From contig NZ_MAEW01000024.1 of assembly GCF_002013375.1 (NCBI RefSeq), positions 1 through 64,000 on the forward strand: DNA of 64,000 nucleotides. Reading direction: 5' to 3'. Under the pieces are notes generated by a model. That model saw nothing but the letters and a program-made list of their open reading frames with translations. It was not told the DNA's origin and did no database searches. Shown here piece after piece: positions 27,503-37,000 of this stretch. The translations under genes were made by a program, and so were the position numbers. The DNA is from Mycobacterium sp. D16Q13 (GTDB lineage: Bacteria; Actinomycetota; Actinomycetes; Mycobacteriales; Mycobacteriaceae). How positions within the stretch are numbered: the first letter of the stretch is position 1; every line of letters starts with the position of its first letter.

Positions 27503-29698
27503 CTACTTGGCCGCCGCGGCCTTGTACTCGCGACGGCGCCGGTGCAGGATCGGCTCGGTGTACCCGTTCGGCTGATCCTTACCCTCCAAGATGAGCTCCT
27601 TGGCGGCCTCGAAGGCAATGTTGCTGTCGAAGTCCGGAGCCATCGGACGGTAGTCCTTGTCGCCGGCGTTCTGCCGATCGACAACCGGTGCCATCCGCTG
27701 AAGACCCTCGACCACCTCGTCCTCGGTGATGACATCGTGCCGCAGCCAGTTGGCCAGCAGCTGGCTGGAGATACGCAAGGTAGCGCGGTCCTCCATGAGC
27801 GCCACGTCGTGGATGTCCGGAACCTTGGAACAGCCGACTCCGTGGTCGATCCAGCGCACCACGTAGCCCAGGATCGACTGGCAGTTGTTGTCGATTTCCT
27901 CGCGGATGTCCTCAGCGGTCCAGTCGTGACGCGATTCGGCCAACGGGATGGTGAGCAAAGACTCCAGTTCCGCGCGGTGTTTACCGGCGAGCTCCTGGTC
28001 CACCGCCTTGACGTCAACCTGGTGATAGTGCAGCGCGTGCAGGGTCGCGGCGGTGGGGGACGGCACCCACGCTGTGGTGGCTCCCGCGCGCGGCTGCGCG
28101 ATCTTCTGCGCGACCATGTCCGCCATCAGGTCGGGCATGGCCCACATGCCCTTGCCGATCTGTGCCTTACCGGCCAAACCGGCACCCAGCCCGGTGTCGA
28201 CGTTGTGATCCTCGTAGGCCAGGATCCACGGCTGCGACTTCATGACGGCCTTGCGGCACATCGGACCGGCTTCCATCGAGGTGTGGATCTCGTCGCCGGT
28301 GCGGTCCAGGAAGCCGGTGTTGATGAACACCACGCGATCGGAAGCGGCCTTGATGGCAGCCTTCAGGTTGATGGTGGTGCGGCGCTCCTCGTCCATGATG
28401 CCGACCTTGAGGGTGGCATGCGGAAGTCCGAGCACCTCTTCGACGCGGCCGAACAGCTCGGCGGTGAAGGCCACTTCCTCGGGCCCGTGCATCTTGGGCT
28501 TCACGATGTAGACGGATCCGGTACGGCTGTTCTTCAGCGGACCGTTCTTCTTGCCGGAACGCAGGCCATGAATGGCGATGAGGCTGGTGAAGAGCGCGTC
28601 CTGGATGCCTTCGGGCATCTCGTTGCCCGCGGCGTCCACGATGGCGTCATTGGTCATCAGGTGGCCGACGTTGCGGACGAACAGCAGGCTGCGGCCCGGC
28701 AGAGTCAGCTCACCCTTGCCGTCCGGGGTGTTGAACACGCGATCCTCGTTGAGCACCCGGGTGAAGGTCTTGCCGCCCTTGGAAACATCCTCGGACAGGT
28801 CTCCCTTGTTGAGTCCCAGCCAGTTTCGGTACCCGAGCACCTTGTCCTCGGCGTCCACGGCGGCCACCGAGTCCTCGAAGTCCATGATCGTGGTGATCGC
28901 CGATTCCAGCACGACATCCTTGATGCCGGCCTTGTCGGTGGATCCGACAGGGGAGTCGGGGTCGATCAGAACCTCGATGTGCAGGCCATGATTGATGAGC
29001 AGCACCGACCACTGCGGCTTACCGAGCTTGCCGGTGTAGCCCACGAACTGGTCGGGGTTCTGCAGCCCCGTGGAGAGTTCGTCGCCGAAATCGATGAGCA
29101 GTTGGCCGTCGTCGATCTTCAGGCCGACGGCGTCTTTCCACGAGCCGGCCGCCAGCGGCGCCGCACCATCGAGCACCTCGCGCGCGTACGCGATGACCTT
29201 GTCGCCGCGGACCCTGTTGTACGACGAGCCCTTCTCGGCCCCGTCAGTTTCCGGAATGACGTCGGTGCCGTACAGCGCGTCGTAGAGGGAGCCCCAGCGT
29301 GCATTGGCGGCGTTGAGCGCGAAGCGCGCGTTCAAGATCGGAACAACCAGCTGCGGCCCTGCCGTCGTGGTGATCTCGTCGTCCACGTTGGCGGTGGTGA
29401 TGGTGAAATCCTCAGGCTCCGGAACCAGGTATCCGATCTCGGTGAGGAACTCCCGGTACTCCGACGGATCCAGCGGCTCGATGGCGCGCTGCCGGTGCCA
29501 GCGATCAATCTGAGTTTGCAGGTCGTCGCGCCGGTCGAGGAGCTCTCGGTTCCGCGGAGCCAAATCGGTGACTACTTTGTCGACCCCAGCCCAGAAAGCG
29601 TCGGCATCCACACCGGTGCCCGGGAGGGCCTCATTGGTGATGAAGTCGTATAGCACCCGCGCCACGCGCAGGTTGCCCACATCGACGCGATCACTCAT
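27503..29698 (-). CDS. glcB: Malate synthase G
   Basis: 731 residues. Condenses glyoxylate with acetyl-CoA to malate (glyoxylate shunt). Diagnostic segments: TTIMDFEDSVAAVDAEDKV, GRSLLFVRNVGHLMTNDAI, KMHGPEEVAFTAELFGRVEE, MDEERRTTINLKAAI, FINTGFLDRTGDEIHTSMEA and CQSILGYVVRWIDHGVGCSK. The catalytic Asp near the C-terminus is expected in VKVPDIHDVALMEDRATLRI-like sequence (here KVPDIHDVALMEDRATL). GAGGAGTTGCG precedes the ATG. It is a single gene, far from an isocitrate lyase gene in this window. Confidence 0.96.
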   Translation of the reverse strand: MSDRVDVGNLRVARVLYDFITNEALPGTGVDADAFWAGVDKVVTDLAPRNRELLDRRDDLQTQIDRWHRQRAIEPLDPSEYREFLTEIGYLVPEPEDFTITTANVDDEITTTAGPQLVVPILNARFALNAANARWGSLYDALYGTDVIPETDGAEKGSSYNRVRGDKVIAYAREVLDGAAPLAAGSWKDAVGLKIDDGQLLIDFGDELSTGLQNPDQFVGYTGKLGKPQWSVLLINHGLHIEVLIDPDSPVGSTDKAGIKDVVLESAITTIMDFEDSVAAVDAEDKVLGYRNWLGLNKGDLSEDVSKGGKTFTRVLNEDRVFNTPDGKGELTLPGRSLLFVRNVGHLMTNDAIVDAAGNEMPEGIQDALFTSLIAIHGLRSGKKNGPLKNSRTGSVYIVKPKMHGPEEVAFTAELFGRVEEVLGLPHATLKVGIMDEERRTTINLKAAIKAASDRVVFINTGFLDRTGDEIHTSMEAGPMCRKAVMKSQPWILAYEDHNVDTGLGAGLAGKAQIGKGMWAMPDLMADMVAQKIAQPRAGATTAWVPSPTAATLHALHYHQVDVKAVDQELAGKHRAELESLLTIPLAESRHDWTAEDIREEIDNNCQSILGYVVRWIDHGVGCSKVPDIHDVALMEDRATLRISSQLLANWLRHDVITEDEVVEGLQRMAPVVDRQNAGDKDYRPMAPDFDSNIAFEAAKELILEGKDQPNGYTEPILHRRRREYKAAAAK

Positions 29699-29798
29699 CG
29701 CAACTCCTCTGTGTTGTTTGTGGGTCTGGGACCGGACGCTCGTGCGAATCGGTGAACAATGATCCTACTCATTGGTAGCCATCAACCCCGAAACCGCG

Positions 29799-30863
29799 CT
29801 ATATGCGGTGAGTTCCGTCACGCACGGTGCCGACGAGATCCTCCACCAGATCCTCCAGGGTGACCAGGCCCACTACGCTGCCGTCGGTGGTTGACATGAG
29901 TGCCAGATGACTGTTGCTACGACGCAATGTCGACAGCGCCTCCGGTAGCGGAACCGAACCGTGCAATCGCGGCAGGGGCCGAATGAACGCGGGGTCGATG
30001 GTCGCCTCCGGATCGTCCCCCATGGTCAAGACGTCCTTTATGTGCAGATAGCCGAGGTAATCCCCGTGGGGTCCAATGACTGGGAATCGTGAGTAACCAG
30101 TTTCGGCCACGACCCGCTCCACAGCGGTCACCGAAGGCGCCTGCGCCGAGCCCGATACGACGATCGATCGAATCTGGTTAGCGGGCACCACCACGTCCGC
30201 GACCACACGGTGCTGGATCTGCAGCGCGCGCCGCAACCGGGTGTGTTCTTCCTCGTCAAGCAGCCCTTCGGACAGCGACTCCGCGATCATTTCCGAAAGT
30301 TCCACGGTGGATACCGTGACCTCAAGCTCGTCCTTCACCGGGACCTTGATGATCCGCAACGCGGTGTTGGCGCACCAGTTGTAGAAGGCGATCAGGGGCC
30401 GCGCCAGCCGGATGTAGACCAGGTAGGGCGGAATCAGAAGCATGGCGGCGGATTCTGGACCGGCGATGGCGATGTTCTTGGGCACCATTTCACCGAGCAG
30501 CACGTGTAACAGCACCACGATCGACAGCGAGATGACGAACGCGACGGTGTGCGTCACCGCCGAGGGGGTGCCCAACAGCCCGAAAGGACGTTCCAGAAGG
30601 TGCGCTACGGCGGGCTCCCCGATGCGGCCCAACAAGATTGAACAGATCGTGATGCCGAGCTGGGCGCCGGCGAGCATCAGAGACAGCTCCTGGCCGGCCA
30701 TCATCACCGTCACCGCGCGCTTCTTGCCCGCCTCCGCCAGTGCCTCGAGCCGATCCCTGCGGGCGGAGATGAGGGCGAATTCGGCACCGACGAAAAACGC
30801 GTTCGCCAAAAGCAATGCGGCGGTGAGTAGTACGCCGAGTATGTCGCTACCCATCGTGGTCAT
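29799..30863 (-). CDS. CNNM/CorC-HlyC-type transporter (Rv1841c-like)
   Basis: 354 residues. N-terminal DUF21 (CNNM) membrane domain with about four hydrophobic segments (ILGVLLTAALLLANAFFVGA, SLMLAGAQLGITICSILLGR, HTVAFVISLSIVVLLHVLLG). Two CBS modules follow (VVADVVVPANQIRSIVVSGS to YLHIKDVLTMGDDPEATI, and ALMSTTDGSVVGLVTLEDLV). The C-terminal CorC_HlyC domain of its neighbour is missing. Related proteins move Mg2+ or other divalent ions. It overlaps the upstream gene by 17 nt; a second ATG at 30854 with GGGGG upstream is an equally good start. Co-transcribed with the paralogue at 30847-32208. Confidence 0.87.
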   Translation of the reverse strand: MTTMGSDILGVLLTAALLLANAFFVGAEFALISARRDRLEALAEAGKKRAVTVMMAGQELSLMLAGAQLGITICSILLGRIGEPAVAHLLERPFGLLGTPSAVTHTVAFVISLSIVVLLHVLLGEMVPKNIAIAGPESAAMLLIPPYLVYIRLARPLIAFYNWCANTALRIIKVPVKDELEVTVSTVELSEMIAESLSEGLLDEEEHTRLRRALQIQHRVVADVVVPANQIRSIVVSGSAQAPSVTAVERVVAETGYSRFPVIGPHGDYLGYLHIKDVLTMGDDPEATIDPAFIRPLPRLHGSVPLPEALSTLRRSNSHLALMSTTDGSVVGLVTLEDLVEDLVGTVRDGTHRI

Positions 30864-32208
30864 TCCCCCGAGCGTCGGTGTCAGTCAGCTCGGTGAGCTC
30901 GATCTGGTCGATCCGTCGACCGTCCATGCCCGCGACCCGGGCCCGCCAGCGGGGCAGCTCAGCGAACGGATGGTCCGGCACCACCGCCGACAATTCGACG
31001 GTCTCGCCGACGGTCGGGATGTGACCGAGCTCCTGGAGTACCAGACCGCCGATCGTCTCGTACTCTCCCTCGGGGGCCCGGTAACCGGTCGCCGCCGAGA
31101 CCTCGTCGATGCGCAACAGACCCGACACCACCCAACCGCCCCCGGAGGACACCACATCGGGCGTTGCGTCATCGTGCTCGTCCCGGACATCGCCCACGAT
31201 CTCCTCGATCATGTCCTCGACCGTCACCAGCCCGGCGGTGCCGCCGTACTCGTCGACCACCAACGCGGTCTGCATGCCATTGGCCCGCACCTGCTCCATG
31301 ACCGCGTCGCCGTCGAGAGTCGAGGGCACCACTGCGACCGGCCGGGCCAGACTCGCCAGCGTGGTCGTGGCACGGCGATCCCGCGGCACCTCGAAGATCT
31401 GCTTGACGTGAACGATGCCGATCGTCGCGTCAAGATCACCCTCGGTGATCGGAAACCGCGAGAAGCCCGTGTCGACGGCGATGGCGATCAGGTCGGCGAC
31501 CGTGTCCGTCGCTTCCAGCGATTCGATCTCGGTGCGCGGGGTCATGAGTTCCTCGGCGGTGCGGCTCCCGAACCGCAGCGAACGGTCCACCAGCACCGCG
31601 GTGGTTTCGTCCAGCGCGCCGCTGCGGGCCGAGGTGCGCACCAGCGACCCCAGCTCCTGGGGCGAACGCGCTGACCGCAGCTCCTCGGCCGGCTCAATTC
31701 CCATGCGCCGCAGCACCCAGTTGGCGATGCCGTTCAAGGCGCGGATCGCGAAGGCGAACACCGCCGAGAACAGCACCATGGGCCCCGCGGTGGCGCGTGA
31801 GGTCGAGATAGGGCGCGCCAAAGCGAAGTTCTTGGGCACCAGCTCACCGAAGATCATCGATATCGAGGTCGCGATGACGAGCGCCAGCGCCAGCGATATC
31901 GCGCTGCTGACCGTCGCTCCGGTGTATCCGATCGCCTGTGTGAGCAGGCGCGCAATCACCGGCTCGGCCAGATATCCGGTCACGAGTGTTGTGATGGTGA
32001 TGCCGAGCTGGGCCCCCGACAGCTGGAAGGACAACGTGCTGTGCGCCCGTTTGACCATCCTGTCCCGGCTATCACCGGTCTTGGCACGCGCCTCGATGGA
32101 GCTGCGCTCCAACGCGGTCAGGGAGAACTCGGCGGCCACGAAGAGTGCCGTCCCCGCGGTCAGCGCGACGAACGCAAGCAAGCTCAGCCCGGTGAATAAG
32201 AGCGTCAC
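30847..32208 (-). CDS. CNNM/CorC-HlyC-type transporter with full CorC domain (Rv1842c-like)
   Basis: 453 residues. DUF21 membrane domain at the N-terminus (LSLLAFVALTAGTALFVAAE, LSFQLSGAQLGITITTLVTG, SAISLALALVIATSISMIFG), two CBS modules (AEELMTPRTEIESLEATDTV to IGIVHVKQIFEVPRD, and TALVVDEYGGTAGLVTVEDM), then the CorC_HlyC domain (GGWVVSGLLRIDEVSAATGY, ETIGGLVLQELGHIPTVGET). The GTG start follows AAGGGG. Such pairs of adjacent CNNM proteins, one with and one without CorC, may work as a heteromer; substrate unproven. Confidence 0.88.
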   Translation of the reverse strand: MTLLFTGLSLLAFVALTAGTALFVAAEFSLTALERSSIEARAKTGDSRDRMVKRAHSTLSFQLSGAQLGITITTLVTGYLAEPVIARLLTQAIGYTGATVSSAISLALALVIATSISMIFGELVPKNFALARPISTSRATAGPMVLFSAVFAFAIRALNGIANWVLRRMGIEPAEELRSARSPQELGSLVRTSARSGALDETTAVLVDRSLRFGSRTAEELMTPRTEIESLEATDTVADLIAIAVDTGFSRFPITEGDLDATIGIVHVKQIFEVPRDRRATTTLASLARPVAVVPSTLDGDAVMEQVRANGMQTALVVDEYGGTAGLVTVEDMIEEIVGDVRDEHDDATPDVVSSGGGWVVSGLLRIDEVSAATGYRAPEGEYETIGGLVLQELGHIPTVGETVELSAVVPDHPFAELPRWRARVAGMDGRRIDQIELTELTDTDARGNDHDG

Positions 32209-32313
32209 CGCTGGCTGGCCCCTTAGGTTGAGAGATCACACGGTGTGACCGTCGTGAGGCTCATGGTAACGGTGCATGTGGCCAGCAGGTACTCAACCGT
32301 CGGGGGAGGACGG

Positions 32314-33750
32314 TCACCAACCTTCGGGAAGCGGGCGCCCCTCGGCGAATCCGGCAGCCGACTGGACGCCCAGAACCACTCGTTCGTGCAGCTCAGCCAG
32401 CGTGCGCGCACCGACATACGTGCAGGTGCTGCGCACGCCCGAGATGATGTGGTCGATGAGGTCCTCAACACCGGGCCGTTGCGGGTCCAACTCGATCTTC
32501 GAGGTGGAAATGCCCTCCTCAAAAAGGCTCTTGCGCGCCTGGTCGAAGGCGCTGTCACCGGCGGTGCGGGCGGCCACGGCACGCTTGGACGCCATCCCGA
32601 AGCTGTCCTTGTAGCGGCGGCCGCTGGGAGAAAGCTGCAGATCTCCGGGAGATTCGTGCGTGCCGGCGAACCAGGAACCGATCATCACGTTGGCAGCACC
32701 CGCCGCGAGCGCCAGGGCGACGTCTCGTGGATGCCGGACCCCACCGTCGGCCCACACGTGGGCACCGAGTTCGCGTGCAGCCGCTGCACATTCGATGACG
32801 GCAGACAGCTGAGGGCGACCCACGCCGGTCATCATCCGGGTGGTGCACATGGCGCCCGGGCCCACGCCCACCTTCACGATGTCCGCACCGGCCCCGATCA
32901 GATCCCGGGTGCCCTGCGCCGACACCACATTGCCCGCGGCGATGGGCACACCCAGCGACAGCTCCGCGACCGATCCCAGCACCTCGATCATCTTCTGCTG
33001 GTGTCCGTGCGCGGTGTCGATGACCAGGAGATCCACGCCGGCCTGCGCCAAGGCCGTTGCCTTGGCGCGGACATCGCCGTTGATACCGACCGCACCGGCG
33101 ATACGCAGGCGTCCGCTCGCATCCACAGCTGGTGTGTACAAGCCGGCCCGGATCGCCCCGGTACGGGTGAGGATCCCCGCCAAGGTTCCGTCCGGGCGCG
33201 TCACAACCGCCACCGGCACATGCGCCTCGGCCAGGCGATCGAAGATCGCCCGCGGATCGGTCCCCGTGGGCACCGCGACAAAGTCGGTGGTCGCGATGTC
33301 GTGCACGCGGGTGAACCGGTCGATGCCAGTACAGGCGGCCTCGGTGACCAGCCCCCGTGGCTTACCGTCCTCCAGCACCACCGCGGCCCCGTGCGAGCGC
33401 TTGTGGATCAAGGCCACCGCCTCGCCCGCCGAGTCATCAGGCGCCAGGGTCACCGGCGTGTCGTAGATCAGATCGCGACTCTTGATGAACTCGACCGTCT
33501 GCGCGACCGCCTGCACCGGAAGATCCTGGGGCAGCACGGTGATTCCGCCACGGCGTGCGACGGTCTCGGCCATCCGTCGCCCCGCCACCGCCGTCATGTT
33601 GGCGACCACGATCGGGATCGTGGTGCCGGTGCCGTCCGCGGTAGTCAGGTCGACATCGAACCGCGAGATGACATCCGAGTGGTTCGGTACCACGAAGACA
33701 TCGTCGTAGGTGAGGTCGTACGGTGGCCGCTGCCCGTCTAGAAACTGCAC
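32314..33750 (-). CDS. guaB1: IMPDH-family GuaB1 (GMP reductase type)
   Basis: 478 residues. TIM-barrel IMPDH/GMPR fold with an inserted CBS pair (about residues 95-210: IYDTPVTLAPDDSAGEAVAL, VRDIATTDFVAV-like and LAGILTRTGAIRAGLYTPAV). The catalytic cysteine is in GVGPGAMCTTRMMTGVGRPQ; the upstream LLVIDTAHGHQQKMIEVLGS binds substrate phosphate. Mycobacterial GuaB1 has been reported to be a GMP reductase regulated through its CBS module rather than an IMP dehydrogenase. AAGGAAAG precedes the GTG start. gnd lies upstream on the same strand, 48 nt away. Confidence 0.9.
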   Translation of the reverse strand: MQFLDGQRPPYDLTYDDVFVVPNHSDVISRFDVDLTTADGTGTTIPIVVANMTAVAGRRMAETVARRGGITVLPQDLPVQAVAQTVEFIKSRDLIYDTPVTLAPDDSAGEAVALIHKRSHGAAVVLEDGKPRGLVTEAACTGIDRFTRVHDIATTDFVAVPTGTDPRAIFDRLAEAHVPVAVVTRPDGTLAGILTRTGAIRAGLYTPAVDASGRLRIAGAVGINGDVRAKATALAQAGVDLLVIDTAHGHQQKMIEVLGSVAELSLGVPIAAGNVVSAQGTRDLIGAGADIVKVGVGPGAMCTTRMMTGVGRPQLSAVIECAAAARELGAHVWADGGVRHPRDVALALAAGAANVMIGSWFAGTHESPGDLQLSPSGRRYKDSFGMASKRAVAARTAGDSAFDQARKSLFEEGISTSKIELDPQRPGVEDLIDHIISGVRSTCTYVGARTLAELHERVVLGVQSAAGFAEGRPLPEGW

Positions 33751-33798
33751 AGTATCGCTTTCCTTATGCGTCCCGAGATGCCTCCCGAGGCGTCCGGT

Positions 33799-35253
33799 TT
33801 ACGCCTCTACCTCGCTACGGTCGCCGCTCCAGAGGGTGTGGAACTTGCCGGGGGAGTCCACGCGCTCATAGGTGTGCGCACCGAAGAAGTCTCGCTGTGC
33901 CTGAGTGAGGGCAGCGGGCAGGCGATCGGTGCGCAAACCGTCGTAGTACGACAGCGACGAGGCGAAGCCCGGGACCGGAATGCCCAGCTGCGTCGCCGTC
34001 ACCACGACGCGACGCCAGCTGTCGATGCCGTTTTCGACGGCGGCGCGGAAGTACGGGGCGGCGATCAGCGTGGCCAGGTCAGGCTCGTCGGCAAAAGCGT
34101 CCTTGACGCGATTGAGGAACTGGGCGCGGATGATGCAGCCACCCCGCCAAATGGTGGCCAGGTCACCCGGCTTGACGTTCCAGCCGTACTCGGCGCTCCC
34201 CGCGGCGATCTGGTTGAAGCCCTGCGCGTACGCCACGATCTTGGATGCGTACAGCGCCTGTCGCACATCATCGACAAATTGCTTTGCATCGCTTGGCTTC
34301 TCGCCCAGCGATCCGGAGGTGAAACCGGCCGCGGCGGCACGCTGGGGGCGTGATCCGGACAGGGCACGGGCGAAGACCGCCTCGGCGATTCCGGTGACCG
34401 GTACGCCGAGGTCCAGGGCGGACTTTACGGTCCAGCGACCGGTGCCCTTCTGCTCGGCGGCGTCAACGATGACGTCGACCAAGGGCCGTCCTGTCTTGGC
34501 ATCGGTGTGGGCCAGCACATCGGCGGTGATCTCGATGAGATAGCTCTCCAGCTCACCGCTGTTCCACTCGGTGAAGACCTCGGCGATATCGGGTGCCGAC
34601 ATACCCAGCGCATCGCGCAGCAGTTGGTAGGCCTCGCCGATCAGCTGCATATCGGAGTACTCGATGCCGTTGTGCACCATTTTCACGAAGTGCCCCGACC
34701 CGTCCGGGCCGATATGTGTGCAACAGGGCGTGCCATCGACGTGTGCCGCAATGGATTCCAGCAGCGGACCCAGCGCCTTGTAGGACTCGACGGGGCCGCC
34801 GGGCATGATCGAGGGGCCATTCAGCGCGCCCTCCTCACCACCGGAAATTCCCGCGCCGACAAAGTGCAGCCCCCGTGCGGCCAGCGCAGCCTCACGGCGA
34901 ATGGTGTCGGTGTACAGGGCGTTACCGCCGTCGATGATGATGTCGCCGGGCTCCATCGCGGATGCGAGCTCTTCGACAACGGCATCGGTGGGATCACCGG
35001 CCTTCACCATGATCAAAACGCGGCGCGGGCGCTCGAGGGCCGCGACGAACTCCTCGACCGTCTCGCTGCGAATGAAGTTTCCCTCAGACCCGTGATCGGC
35101 CAACAGCGCGTCGGTCTTCGCGACCGATCGGTTATGCAGGGCGACGGTGTATCCGTTCCGTGCGAAGTTCCGCGCGATATTCGATCCCATGACGGCCAGC
35201 CCCGTCACGCCGATCTGAGCTTTTCCCTGCGCCGAGCCGTCTGCAGCCGTCAC
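33799..35253 (-). CDS. gnd: 6-phosphogluconate dehydrogenase (decarboxylating)
   Basis: 484 residues. Oxidises 6-phosphogluconate to ribulose 5-phosphate with NADP reduction in the pentose phosphate pathway. Motifs: IGVTGLAVMGSNIARNFARN (coenzyme site), GAGISGGEEGALNGPSIMPG, GPDGSGHFVKMVHNGIEYSD (catalytic Lys) and the C-terminal QAQRDFFGAHTYERVD. The length fits the long dimeric form. I chose the GTG at 35253, which follows AAAGGA (about 35262-35267) instead of an upstream start. Probably in one transcript with guaB1. Confidence 0.95.
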   Translation of the reverse strand: MTAADGSAQGKAQIGVTGLAVMGSNIARNFARNGYTVALHNRSVAKTDALLADHGSEGNFIRSETVEEFVAALERPRRVLIMVKAGDPTDAVVEELASAMEPGDIIIDGGNALYTDTIRREAALAARGLHFVGAGISGGEEGALNGPSIMPGGPVESYKALGPLLESIAAHVDGTPCCTHIGPDGSGHFVKMVHNGIEYSDMQLIGEAYQLLRDALGMSAPDIAEVFTEWNSGELESYLIEITADVLAHTDAKTGRPLVDVIVDAAEQKGTGRWTVKSALDLGVPVTGIAEAVFARALSGSRPQRAAAAGFTSGSLGEKPSDAKQFVDDVRQALYASKIVAYAQGFNQIAAGSAEYGWNVKPGDLATIWRGGCIIRAQFLNRVKDAFADEPDLATLIAAPYFRAAVENGIDSWRRVVVTATQLGIPVPGFASSLSYYDGLRTDRLPAALTQAQRDFFGAHTYERVDSPGKFHTLWSGDRSEVEA

Positions 35254-35368
35254 CAGCACATCCTTTCGTTGTTGCGCACCAAAGCCGTTCACTCGTCGCG
35301 CAAGCGGCTCATTGCCGATTCTCGCGCAGTCACTCTCGACCCGCGAGCGCGGGTCACCTACTCACGGG

Positions 35369-36334
35369 TTAACTGCTGAACAAGCGCTGAAGTTCGGTGA
35401 ACCATGGGATGACCACAGCCAACGTCGGCACCACCAGTATGGCCGCAGCGGCCGCATAAGCGCCGCACGACAGGACCAGGCTGTTCCCGCTCCCGCCCAA
35501 GCGCCGGACCCGGATCAGGGTGGTGGGGCCACCGGCCGCCATCGCACCGACCGGTGTCGGGCCACCCGCGCACGCGACGAGTGCGCGGGCCAGGGGAGTA
35601 GGGCCGGCCGTCCGGACCGCGGCATCGTCGGCGAGCAACTCGACGAGCAGTTTGACCGCGTCGAGCGCGTTTTTGCTGCGCACGATGACCGGGAACGCGT
35701 CGTGGACGGCGGTGAAAGCCTCTAACACGAGGTCATGGCGCGCGCGCAGATGGGCGCGCTCGTGCGCGACGATCGCGGTCACCTCATTGTGTCCCAGTGT
35801 GCTCAGCGTGCCCTCGCTGACGACCACGCGGCTCCGCACACCTGGCAAGCAGTAGGCCAGGGGTTCATCGACTTCCAGCACCCGCAGATCGTGGTCACGC
35901 CGGCGATGGATGTCGTAGCCCCCGCGCCAGTTCTCGCAGTACCGCTTGTGATCCAGCAGGTCGACGACCGCCCGGTGATGGGCGCGGCGGCGGCGGGTAC
36001 GTACACCCACCCGGATCACCGACACCATGAGCCGGATGCCGATGAGGATCGTGATCGCGAACACCGTGACGTAGAGCAGCCACAAACCCCAACCGAGGCG
36101 GTCGATTTCACCGGTGATCGTGGCGGTGGGGTGGCCGTCCGGCCCCGGCACGAGAAGTCTGCTCGCGATCGCAAGCCCGGAACTGAACGCGGAAAGAACG
36201 GCGGCCGCGGCAATGGCCTGCCACAGAACCATCGCCGCACGTGGCGCGCGGTATGGCCAGCGCGCACGCGCGAGCAACGCCGGTACGGGACCGGTCAGCA
36301 GCAGCGCGAGAATCGCGAACGCCAGGGCGGACAC
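35369..36334 (-). CDS. BlaR1/MecR1-like M56-family membrane metallopeptidase (Rv1845c-like)
   Basis: 321 residues. Three to four hydrophobic segments (LAFAILALLLTGPVPALLAR, MVLWQAIAAAAVLSAFSSGL, LWLLYVTVFAITILIGIRLM) and one near the C-terminus (GAYAAAAAILVVPTLAVVIP). The zinc motif HERAH is at 191-195. Unlike staphylococcal BlaR1 there is no C-terminal penicillin-binding sensor domain, so beta-lactam sensing by this protein alone is doubtful. The start is 14 nt after the blaI stop. It probably cleaves or triggers release of the adjacent BlaI, as proposed for the M. tuberculosis pair. Confidence 0.87.
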   Translation of the reverse strand: MSALAFAILALLLTGPVPALLARARWPYRAPRAAMVLWQAIAAAAVLSAFSSGLAIASRLLVPGPDGHPTATITGEIDRLGWGLWLLYVTVFAITILIGIRLMVSVIRVGVRTRRRRAHHRAVVDLLDHKRYCENWRGGYDIHRRRDHDLRVLEVDEPLAYCLPGVRSRVVVSEGTLSTLGHNEVTAIVAHERAHLRARHDLVLEAFTAVHDAFPVIVRSKNALDAVKLLVELLADDAAVRTAGPTPLARALVACAGGPTPVGAMAAGGPTTLIRVRRLGGSGNSLVLSCGAYAAAAAILVVPTLAVVIPWFTELQRLFSS

Positions 36335-36348
36335 ATACCTAGTGTCCC

Positions 36349-36756
36349 TTACTCGGTGGGGCGACCGCCAGCAGATGGATCTTTGGCTTCGAGCTCGGCC
36401 AGGGCACGGCGCAGTGCATCGGCCTCATCAGGGCCAACACGCTCCACGAAATGCACCAAGGCGGCCTCGCGGGCACCCGAGTTGTTGGCCTGCGCCAACG
36501 CGTCCACCATCAGGCCCGCGACAAGCTCGTCGCGGCCGTGCACGGGTGCGTAGCGGTGCGCGCGATCATCGCGGTGCTGCACCACCAGATCTTTCTTGGC
36601 GAGACGTTGCAACACGGTCATCACGGTCGTATAGGCGAGGTCACGCCGCGTCGACAATGCCTCATGGACCTGGCGGACAGTCTGGGGCTCGGGAGAGGAC
36701 CACAGATGGTCCATCACCGCGCGTTCAAGTTCGCCCAGGCGTGCCATTCCGAACAT
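36349..36756 (-). CDS. blaI: BlaI/MecI-family transcriptional repressor
   Basis: 135 residues. Winged helix: GELERAVMDHLWSSPEPQTV then RQVHEALSTRRDLAYTTVMT and VLQRLAKKDLVVQHRDDRAH. Sequence follows M. tuberculosis BlaI closely. The ATG at 36756 is preceded by GGAGGTG (36765-36771 on the other strand) eight nt upstream; the frame is open further but without support. An operator-like palindrome lies 28-44 nt upstream (36784-36800), suggesting autoregulation. In M. tuberculosis BlaI also controls the beta-lactamase gene and ATP synthase; no beta-lactamase gene is in this window. Confidence 0.92.
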   Translation of the reverse strand: MFGMARLGELERAVMDHLWSSPEPQTVRQVHEALSTRRDLAYTTVMTVLQRLAKKDLVVQHRDDRAHRYAPVHGRDELVAGLMVDALAQANNSGAREAALVHFVERVGPDEADALRRALAELEAKDPSAGGRPTE

Positions 36757-36783
36757 TCTACGTTCACCTCCGACGCAATGCCG

Positions 36784-36800
36784 TACTACATCCAGTCGTA
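36784..36800 (-). promoter_or_regulatory. BlaI operator candidate
   Basis: TACTAC-ATCCA-GTCGTA is a near-palindrome with 6-bp arms matching at five positions. It resembles BlaI/MecI operators, which carry TAC...GTA half-sites. It lies in the promoter position of blaI. Confidence 0.6.
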
Positions 36801-36952
36801 CTTCTTCTGACAGCCAACGATCCATAGCTCGGTCTTTGTTCCAGCGCTCGATTCGGTCTCACCATGTGGGCCAAATCCGTCAACACGGCCCGATGATCAG
36901 GAGCTTCGGTGAGAGCAGTCACAACACCCGCACCTGGCGATGTCATCCTACA

Positions 36953-36971
36953 TGTGGTTAGGCTTACCTAT
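36953..36971 (+). promoter_or_regulatory. IdeR (iron) box before the FhuF-like gene
   Basis: TGTGGTTAGGCTTACCTAT matches 15 of 19 positions of the IdeR consensus TTAGGTTAGSCTAACCTAA, with the central GGTTAGGCT-ACCTA core nearly intact. A -10-like TATCTT follows at 36969-36974. IdeR with Fe2+ would repress, so the gene should be induced in low iron. Confidence 0.78.
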
Positions 36972-37000
36972 CTTGTCTACGTGAAGGGAGGCTGCCAACT

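Noticed and set aside
27542..29653. 703-codon plus-strand open frame
   Set aside because: Antisense shadow of the malate synthase G gene, caused by high GC; no ribosome-binding site and no family resemblance.
32245..33741. 498-codon plus-strand open frame
   Set aside because: Shadow of guaB1.
33777..33794. Short hairpin GATGCCTC-CC-GAGGCGTC between gnd and guaB1
   Set aside because: Eight pairs with a 2-nt loop; too weak to call a terminator between genes that are probably co-transcribed.
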